Positions 58,282 to 64,000 of a DNA stretch of 64,000 bases are shown piece after piece (within the stretch, counting starts at the first letter, position 1; every line of letters begins with the position of its first letter). The DNA is from an uncultured Oscillospiraceae bacterium (GTDB taxonomy: Bacteria > Bacillota > Clostridia > Oscillospirales > Oscillospiraceae), in the NCBI GenBank assembly GCA_947631865.1, contig CANRNF010000001.1, positions 29,286-93,285 of the forward strand, written 5' to 3'. Position numbers and translations under genes: made by a program. Under the pieces are notes generated by a model that ran no database searches, was not told the DNA's origin, and was given only the letters and a program-made list of their open reading frames with translations.

Positions 58282-60426
58282 ATGGACTATGAGCTGAACG
58301 AGGCCCAACGGGCGGCCGTGACCACCACGGAGGGCTATGTGCGCGTCATCGCGGGGGCCGGTTCCGGCAAGACCCGTGCCCTGACCCACCGGTTCGCCTA
58401 TCTGGTGAACGACCTGGGCATCCTGCCGGGGAATATCCTATGCGTCACCTTCACCAACAAGGCCGCGAACGAGATGCGCCAGCGCATCCACAATCTCACC
58501 GGCGACAACGACACCGGCTACATCAATACCTTCCACGGTTTCTGCGTGTCCGTCCTACAGGAGGACAGCTTCGCTGTGCAGTACCCCAAGAGCTTCCTGG
58601 TGCTGGACAACTCCGACATCGACGACATGCTCCGCATCATCTATGAAGAACGGGGGCTCACCCTGCGGGACATGACCTTCTCCAACGCCCGGGACATGAT
58701 CGAGATAGAGAAGCTCTTCAAGCGCCCGGAGTATTACCTGGATATGATCGCCATGGACCTGGATGGTCTCCGGGAGAAGTATGATAAAGCGACATCGGCC
58801 AAGGACATCATCTTCTACGGGTACCTCTATCAGGAGAAGAAATGCTTCGGCCTGGACTACAACGACCTCATCAAGTTCACCCTCTACATCTTCCGTCAGT
58901 TCGAGGAGATAAAGCTGAAGTGGCAGAAGCGCCTGGAATACATCATGATAGACGAGTTCCAGGATATCGACTCCCTCCAGTACGAGCTGATGGAGGCCCT
59001 CTGCGGCTACCACAAGAACCTGTTCATCGTGGGCGACCCGGACCAGACCGTCTACACCTGGCGGGGCGCGGACGTGAAGTACCTGCTGGACTTCGACCGG
59101 CGTTTTCCCGGTACCAAGACCGTCATGATGATGGCCAACTACCGCTCCACGCCCCAGATATTGGCCGCGGCCAACTCCCTTATCGATAAAAACCGCACCC
59201 GTATCAAGAAGGACCTGATACCAGTGTTGCCGGCGGGGGAGAGCGTCCTTTGCCATCACGCCAGGACCGCAGAAGAAGAGGCGGAGTGGATCGTCCTGCA
59301 GCTCAACGAGCTCCACGACCGGGGCGTGCCCTATCGGGATATGACCGTCCTCTACCGGGCCCACTATGTGACCCGGTCTGTGGAGGAGGTGCTCTTGAAG
59401 CGCAAGGTGCCTTACACTATCTACAGCGGCGTGCAGTTTTTCTCCCGGAAGGAGATCAAGGACGCGCTTTCCTATCTGCGTATGATCGCCTATAAGGACG
59501 ACCTTTCCTTCCGGCGGGTGGTGAACACGCCCAAGAGGAACATGGGACGCCGGCGGATGGAATATCTGGAAAAGGCAGCGGAAAAACGGGGCTGCTCCCT
59601 CTATGACGCGCTGGTGCGTGACCTGGACGAGGATATATTCAAGGGCACCAAGGCATCTGCGTTCGTGAGCCTCGTCGAAGCTTATGCCGCCAGCTATGCC
59701 CAGCGGCCCGTGAGCGAGGTGCTGGCCGCGATATTGAACGAGAGCGGCTACGAGGAGGCGCTGCGCACCGAGGGAAGCCAGGAGCGGCTGGATAACCTGG
59801 CGGAGCTGAAGCAGGCGGTATATGAGTTTGAGACCACCTGCGGGGAGGAGGCCACGCTGGAGCACTACCTGACCCATGTGGCGCTGTTCACCAACGCCGA
59901 CGCGGGAGAGCCGGGGGACAAGGTGAAGCTCATGACCGTCCACGCCGCCAAGGGCCTGGAATTTCCCTATGTTTTCCTCTGCGGTATGAACGAGGGCATT
60001 TTTCCCTCCCGGCGGACCAGGACCCGCCCGGCCATGGAGGAGGAGCGGCGGCTGGCCTTCGTGGCCATGACCCGGGCGGAGAAGAGGCTTTTTCTCACCG
60101 AGGCGGAGGGGCGCAACACCGACGGCTCGCCCCGGTATCCTTCCAGGTTCCTGCTGGACATAGACCCCACCTTGATAGAATATACCGCCGAGCCGCGTGA
60201 GGAGCTCATCAGGGACGCAAGGGAGTACGTGGCCATGTCGGAGAAGTACCTTCCGGAGGAGGCGCAGACCGGCGCCTTTGCGGTTGGGGACCGGGTGGCC
60301 CACGATATCCTGGGCCCGGGCACGGTGGTGGACGTGGATACGGACAAGGGCGCCCATATCGTGCGCTTCGACGGTATGGACACGCCCCGGGCCATATCCT
60401 TCCGGGCCAAGCTTACGAAGATGTGA
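58282..60426 (+). CDS. pcrA: UvrD/PcrA-type DNA helicase
   Basis: 714-residue SF1A helicase. Motif I AGAGSGKTRALTHR, Ia TFTNKAANEMRQRI, II MIDEFQDID, III GDPDQTVYTWRGAD, IV MMANYRST, V LMTVHAAKGLEFPYVFLCG and VI RLAFVAMTRAEKRLFLT are all present. The C-terminal Tudor-like domain (FAVGDRVAHDILGPGTVVDVD) of PcrA proteins, which contacts RNA polymerase, is also kept. It acts in repair and in removing blocks to replication. AAGGGAGG before ATG 58282; the track's 58252 ATG overlaps it. A second UvrD-like paralogue in the genome could be the true PcrA, so the symbol is a family label. Confidence 0.85.
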   Translation: MDYELNEAQRAAVTTTEGYVRVIAGAGSGKTRALTHRFAYLVNDLGILPGNILCVTFTNKAANEMRQRIHNLTGDNDTGYINTFHGFCVSVLQEDSFAVQYPKSFLVLDNSDIDDMLRIIYEERGLTLRDMTFSNARDMIEIEKLFKRPEYYLDMIAMDLDGLREKYDKATSAKDIIFYGYLYQEKKCFGLDYNDLIKFTLYIFRQFEEIKLKWQKRLEYIMIDEFQDIDSLQYELMEALCGYHKNLFIVGDPDQTVYTWRGADVKYLLDFDRRFPGTKTVMMMANYRSTPQILAAANSLIDKNRTRIKKDLIPVLPAGESVLCHHARTAEEEAEWIVLQLNELHDRGVPYRDMTVLYRAHYVTRSVEEVLLKRKVPYTIYSGVQFFSRKEIKDALSYLRMIAYKDDLSFRRVVNTPKRNMGRRRMEYLEKAAEKRGCSLYDALVRDLDEDIFKGTKASAFVSLVEAYAASYAQRPVSEVLAAILNESGYEEALRTEGSQERLDNLAELKQAVYEFETTCGEEATLEHYLTHVALFTNADAGEPGDKVKLMTVHAAKGLEFPYVFLCGMNEGIFPSRRTRTRPAMEEERRLAFVAMTRAEKRLFLTEAEGRNTDGSPRYPSRFLLDIDPTLIEYTAEPREELIRDAREYVAMSEKYLPEEAQTGAFAVGDRVAHDILGPGTVVDVDTDKGAHIVRFDGMDTPRAISFRAKLTKM

Positions 60427-60435
60427 GGTCATGCT

Positions 60436-61251
60436 ATGGCTGATATCATTGAGATAAAGGACATTTCCGCGCCGGAACTGGACCTGTTTGCCCGGCTCAC
60501 AGAGGCCCAGCTTAGGAATCGGCTGGAGCCTGAAAAGGGCATATTCATCTGCGAGAGCGTCAAGGCTATCCGGGTGGCACTGGCGGCGGGCTGCAAGCCC
60601 AAGGCGCTGTTGATGGAGCGACGGCATCTCAGTGGTCAGGGTTCAGAGCTCATGGCCCTGTGCCCGGATGCGCCGGTGTATACAGGGGAACGGGAGGTAC
60701 TGGAAAAGCTCACGGGCTACACCGTGAACCGGGGCATCCTCTGCGCCATGGGAAGGCCTGCGCCGCTGATGATAGAGCAGGTCTGCGCTGGCGCGCGGCG
60801 GCTTGCTATATTGGAGGACATCACAGACTCCACCAACGTGGGAGCGGTGTTTCGCTCTGCTGCGGCGCTGGGGATGGACGGGGTGCTGCTCACCGAGAGC
60901 TGCTGTGATCCCCTGAACCGCCGTGCGGTGCGGGTGAGCATGGGCACGGTGCTGCAGGTACCCTGGGCCACTATGACCGGCTGGCCCGGGGATGCCATGG
61001 CCCGGCTGCATGAGATGGGCTTCAGGACGGCTGCTATGGCGTTGAGTGACGATTCCGTTCCCATCGACGACTCTGACCTCAAGGCAGAGCCCCGCCTCGC
61101 TATCGTGCTTGGCACAGAAGGGGACGGTCTTGCCGCCCGGACGGTGGCGGCCTGTGACTACACGGTGCGCATCCCCATGGCCCACGGGGTGGATTCCCTG
61201 AACGTGGCAGCCGCTGGAGCGGTGGCATTCTGGGAACTGCGGGCCCGCTGA
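60436..61251 (+). CDS. TrmH/SpoU-family RNA 2'-O-methyltransferase
   Basis: 271 residues. An N-terminal substrate-binding domain precedes the SPOUT knot motifs: TNVGAVFRSAAALGMDGVLLT (motif 1), LAIVLGTEGDGL (motif 2) and IPMAHGVDSLNVAAAGAVAFW (motif 3). It methylates a ribose 2'-OH in rRNA or tRNA; the site cannot be told. It starts nine bases after the helicase gene. Confidence 0.9.
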   Translation: MADIIEIKDISAPELDLFARLTEAQLRNRLEPEKGIFICESVKAIRVALAAGCKPKALLMERRHLSGQGSELMALCPDAPVYTGEREVLEKLTGYTVNRGILCAMGRPAPLMIEQVCAGARRLAILEDITDSTNVGAVFRSAAALGMDGVLLTESCCDPLNRRAVRVSMGTVLQVPWATMTGWPGDAMARLHEMGFRTAAMALSDDSVPIDDSDLKAEPRLAIVLGTEGDGLAARTVAACDYTVRIPMAHGVDSLNVAAAGAVAFWELRAR

Positions 61252-61296
61252 GAAACAAAAAGCGCCGCGCTCATGGCGCGGCGGAAAGGAGCATAT

Positions 61297-62004
61297 ATGG
61301 GCACGAAAAAGAAGATAGCCCAGGCGGCCGGCGTGGTGGGCGGCCTGGTGGCGGCGGCAGGGGTGCTGCTGGGCATAGGCGTGGCGGCGGATGCCAAGGA
61401 GCACGGCCGCACCGTGCGCCAGACCCTGTTCGGCGCGGCCAGTTTCGCCGAGTGGGACGGCAAGGCGGTGTTCTTCGGCGACAGCATCACCGACTACTGC
61501 GACCTGGAGGTATACTATCCCGGCCTGAACGCCGTGAATATGGGCATATCCGGGGATACCACCGGGGGTATGCTGGAGCGGATCGAGCGGTCCGTCTACA
61601 GCCAGGAGCCTGACGTGGTGGTGTTCCTGGGCGGCGTGAACGACATCCTCTCCGGCTATGACGACGGTGCCACCGCCGCCAACATCCGGGCCATATTGGA
61701 GGGCATCCGGACCCGTCTGCCCAAGGCGGAAGTGCTCGTCCAGTCCATCTACCCGGTGTCTGAATACGCCGGCAGCGATTTCAACAGCCATATCCGGGCC
61801 GTCAATGATGAGATCAGGAGCATGGCAAAGGAGCTGGGCTGCCGGTATGTGGACGTGCACAGCGCCATGGTGACGGCGGAGGGGAGACTGGACGGACGGT
61901 ATTCCTACGACGGGCTCCATCCCAACGAGGAGGGCTACGCCGTGGCCTGCCCCATCGTGACGAAGGAGCTGGAAAAGATCACGGGGAAGGGCATCCTGGG
62001 TTGA
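61297..62004 (+). CDS. SGNH/GDSL-type lipase/esterase-like protein with N-terminal membrane segment
   Basis: 235 residues. A hydrophobic segment of about 8-31 (signal anchor), then block I FFGDSITDYC (nucleophile Ser), block II NMGISGDTTGG, block III GGVNDI and block V DGLHPNEEGY (Asp and His). GDSL hydrolases remove acyl groups from glycans or lipids; the substrate is unknown. ATG 61297 follows AAAGGAG. An 8-bp hairpin (CGCCGCGC/GCGCGGCG) at 61263-61283 lies between the methyltransferase gene and this one. Confidence 0.87.
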   Translation: MGTKKKIAQAAGVVGGLVAAAGVLLGIGVAADAKEHGRTVRQTLFGAASFAEWDGKAVFFGDSITDYCDLEVYYPGLNAVNMGISGDTTGGMLERIERSVYSQEPDVVVFLGGVNDILSGYDDGATAANIRAILEGIRTRLPKAEVLVQSIYPVSEYAGSDFNSHIRAVNDEIRSMAKELGCRYVDVHSAMVTAEGRLDGRYSYDGLHPNEEGYAVACPIVTKELEKITGKGILG

Positions 62005-62017
62005 GGGGGGGAGAGGC

Positions 62018-63628
62018 TCACTCCTCTATCACGTTCTGATCCCGGCCCATCATGTGCATATACTCGTCATAGGTGCAGTTCTTGTCGATGCACCCGTCCT
62101 CGGTCAGTTCGATGATCCGGTTGGCCACGGTCTGGGTCAGCTGGTGGTCGTGGCTGTAGAAGAGGATGTTGTAAGGGAAGGCCGACATGCCGTTGTTGAG
62201 GGCGGCGATGCTCTCCAGGTCCAGGTGGTTGGTGGGCTGGTCGAACATGAGCACGTTGGCGCCCTCCAGCATGGTCTTGGAGATCATGCAGCGCATCTTC
62301 TCGCCGCCGGACAGGACGGATACCTTTTTGTACACCTCGTCGCCGGAGAAGAGCATCCGGCCCAGGAACGTGCGCAGATAGCTCTCCCGCTTGTCCGCGG
62401 AGAACTGGCGGATCCAGTCCATGAGCTCCAGGTCGCAGCCGTCAAAGTAGCTGTGAAAGTCCCGGGGGAAGTAGGACTGGGTGGTGGACACGCCCCATTT
62501 GATCTCCCCCTCATCTGGCTCCAGTTCCCCGGCAAGGAGCTGAAACAGACAGGTGATGGCGTTCTCGTTGGCGCCGATGACGGCGATCTTGTCCTCCCTG
62601 CCCATGATGAAGGAGACGTTGTTGATGAGTTTGACACCGTCCACGGTTTTGGAGAGATTCGTCACGAACAGCCGGTCCTTGCCCGGTTCCCGCTCCGCCT
62701 TGAACCCCACCCAGGGATAGCGGCGGGAGGAGGCGGGCATCTGCTCCACGGTGATCTTGTCCAGGAGCTTGCGGCGGCTGGTGGCCTGGCGGGACTTGGA
62801 TTTGTTGGCGGAGAAGCGGGCGATGAAGCTCTGCAGCTCCGCTATTTTCTGTTCGGCCTTCTTGTTCTGGTCCTTGATGAGCTTTTGCATGAGCTGGCTG
62901 GACTCATACCAGAAATCGTAGTTGCCCACGTACATGCGGATCTTGCCGTAGTCGATATCCACGATATGGGTGCAGATATTGTTGAGGAAGTACCGGTCAT
63001 GGCTCACCACCAGCACGGTGCCCTCGTAGTCCATGAGAAAGTCCTCCAGCCACACGGTGGAGGCCAGATCCAGGTTGTTTGTAGGCTCGTCCAGGAGGAT
63101 GATGTCCGGGTGTCCGAACAGGGCCTGCGCCAGCAGGACCTTCACTTTTTGGCGGCCCTCCAGCTCGGCCATCTGCTTTTGGTGCAGCGCCACGGGGATA
63201 CCCAGGCCCTGCAGAAGCCGGGACGCGTCGGAATCCGCCTCCCAGCCGCCCAGCTCTGCGTATTCCTCCTCCAGCACTGCCGCCCGGATGCCGTCCTCGT
63301 CTGAGAAGTCCGGCTTATCGTAAATGGCATCCTTTTCTTTGCCACACTGGTAGAGCCGGGGATTGCCCATGATGACCGTCTCCAACACGATGTGGTCGTC
63401 AAACATGTTCTGGTCCTGGCGCAGTACGCTCATGCGGCACTTGGGGTCTATATAGATATGGCCCTTGGTGGGCTCTTCCTGGCCGGAGAGCAGCTTCAGA
63501 AACGTGGACTTGCCTGCGCCGTTGGCGCCGATGATGCCGTAGCAGTTGCCGGCGGTGAACTGCAGATCCGCGCCGGAAAAGAGCACCTGGCTGCCGTATT
63601 GCAGGGCGAGGTTTTCAACAGTGATCAT
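62018..63628 (-). CDS. ABC-F family ATPase with a degenerate second nucleotide site
   Basis: 536 residues, two ABC domains in one soluble chain with no membrane part, as in ABC-F translation factors of the YkpA/YbiT branch. Domain 1 is normal: GANGAGKST, a Q-loop region, LLDEPTNNLDL and SHDRYFL. The linker of about 240-310 is Lys/Arg-rich, as in the P-site tRNA interaction motif. In domain 2, SGGEK is kept, but Walker A reads GANENAIT (no Gly-Lys) and Walker B reads FDQPTNHLD (Glu to Gln), so only the first site should hydrolyse ATP. It faces the GDSL gene with only 13 bases between. Confidence 0.9.
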   Translation of the reverse strand: MITVENLALQYGSQVLFSGADLQFTAGNCYGIIGANGAGKSTFLKLLSGQEEPTKGHIYIDPKCRMSVLRQDQNMFDDHIVLETVIMGNPRLYQCGKEKDAIYDKPDFSDEDGIRAAVLEEEYAELGGWEADSDASRLLQGLGIPVALHQKQMAELEGRQKVKVLLAQALFGHPDIILLDEPTNNLDLASTVWLEDFLMDYEGTVLVVSHDRYFLNNICTHIVDIDYGKIRMYVGNYDFWYESSQLMQKLIKDQNKKAEQKIAELQSFIARFSANKSKSRQATSRRKLLDKITVEQMPASSRRYPWVGFKAEREPGKDRLFVTNLSKTVDGVKLINNVSFIMGREDKIAVIGANENAITCLFQLLAGELEPDEGEIKWGVSTTQSYFPRDFHSYFDGCDLELMDWIRQFSADKRESYLRTFLGRMLFSGDEVYKKVSVLSGGEKMRCMISKTMLEGANVLMFDQPTNHLDLESIAALNNGMSAFPYNILFYSHDHQLTQTVANRIIELTEDGCIDKNCTYDEYMHMMGRDQNVIEE

Positions 63629-63728
63629 AGGGCTATCCTCCTGGGGACGGTGTTTTTCTCATCATAGCATATTTTTCCGCTCGAGCCTAGCCCCGGCGGA
63701 AAAAATACCGCTGCAGACGCGATTTTAT

Positions 63729-63757
63729 TTGACAGCGGGGCGTTTGTGTGATAATAT
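63729..63757 (+). promoter_or_regulatory. Promoter of the serine tRNA genes
   Basis: TTGACA (63729-63734), 17-base spacer, TAATAT (63752-63757), 12 bases before the tRNA. Confidence 0.7.
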
Positions 63758-63769
63758 ATGCGGGCATGC

Positions 63770-63858
63770 GGAGAGATGTCCGAGTGGTTTATGGAGCTGG
63801 TCTTGAAAACCAGTGACTCCGCAAGGGGCCGGGGGTTCGAATCCCTCTCTCTCCGCCA
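63770..63858 (+). tRNA. tRNA-Ser (anticodon TGA)
   Basis: Acceptor stem GGAGAGA/TCTCTCC with discriminator G and encoded CCA. The anticodon arm is CTGGT-CTTGAAA-ACCAG, and a long variable arm (class II) and T loop GTTCGAAT follow. Length 89 with CCA. Confidence 0.95.
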
Positions 63859-63907
63859 TTTTATTTATCCGCGGAGCCGGCCTCCGCACAATATATTTTT
63901 TCGGCTT

Positions 63908-63999
63908 GGAGAAGTACCCAAGAGGCCGAAGGGGCTCCCCTGCTAAGGGAGTAGTGCGTGATGAGCGCAGCGCGGGTTCAAATCCCGCCTTCTCCGCCA
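63908..63999 (+). tRNA. tRNA-Ser (anticodon GCT)
   Basis: Acceptor stem GGAGAAG/CTTCTCC with discriminator G and encoded CCA. The anticodon loop is CTGCTAA, giving GCT, and a long variable arm and T loop GTTCAAAT follow. It lies 49 bases after the first tRNA. Confidence 0.95.
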
Positions 64000-64000
64000 C

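Noticed and set aside
62005-62011. G7 run between the GDSL and ABC-F genes
   Set aside because: Lies in a 13-base intergenic gap after a stop codon, and seven G can be expected by chance in 64 kb of this composition. Not counted with the coding tracts.
1-64000. CRISPR arrays, rRNA genes, intact insertion sequences, replication origin
   Set aside because: Looked for and not seen: no regular spaced repeats, no rRNA motifs, no transposase, no DnaA-box cluster noticed.

Overview
The window looks like chromosome from a high-GC, probably gut-dwelling spore-former of the class Clostridia, most like Oscillospiraceae. This is inferred from a DUF6514-like protein, a lone Spo0A-C-type protein, AGGAGG ribosome sites, sigma-A promoters, a ZTP riboswitch ahead of the purine genes, separate IMP cyclohydrolase and AICAR transformylase genes beside fhs, and an M60 mucin-type peptidase with a dockerin-like repeat. 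No search could be run, so the placement rests on gene families only.

1-22641 is a surface-polysaccharide locus read left to right, after the 3' end of an HA-repeat helicase. It holds sugar-nucleotide enzymes (ugd, UDP-xylose synthase, galE, glf, a CDP-alditol-type branch, and the heptose genes hldE/gmhA/gmhB), two fused initiating sugar-phosphate transferases, glycosyltransferases of families GT4, GT8, GT9 and GT2, a Wzy-like polymerase, a Wzx-like flippase and two FkbM methyltransferases. Long poly-G tracts of 9-10 G lie inside five genes between 4.3 and 24.2 kb, and a shorter G7 tract lies in a sixth. Both FkbM genes are out of frame exactly at their tracts. The pattern fits a slipped-strand phase-variable glycan locus.

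22642-34316 is a second unit with its own consensus promoter and a terminator-like hairpin at its end. It encodes an SGNH protein, an FkbH-like ACP loader (also with a G9 tract), an ACP, a MaoC hydratase, an SDR and an MBOAT acyltransferase. These are followed, after two back-to-back palindromes, by a complete 2-hydroxyacyl-CoA dehydratase-type Fe-S system (two subunits plus ATPase activator) and then a lipoyl carrier (GcvH-like), lipoate ligase and dihydrolipoyl dehydrogenase. I read this as a Dlt-like system for acylating the surface glycan, in which FkbH replaces the DltA loader and a radical dehydratase with a lipoyl relay tailors the acyl group. This is the strongest candidate for an undescribed system here. 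The product is unknown.

34317-36660 is a small mixed zone: a degraded glf copy, a Spo0A-C-like ORF and an XRE regulator on the minus strand, a VanZ-family protein and a DUF6514-like protein. 36733-43454 carries a 1,819-residue secreted M60 peptidase with a dockerin-like repeat and a cell-wall-anchored partner with a cohesin-like domain.

43541-58121 is a purine operon under a ZTP riboswitch: purE, C, F, M, N, IMP cyclohydrolase, AICAR transformylase, purD, purL, guaB and fhs. 58122-64000 holds a PcrA-type helicase, a SpoU RNA methyltransferase, a GDSL hydrolase, an ABC-F protein on the minus strand and two serine tRNAs. No rRNA, CRISPR array or intact insertion sequence was seen.
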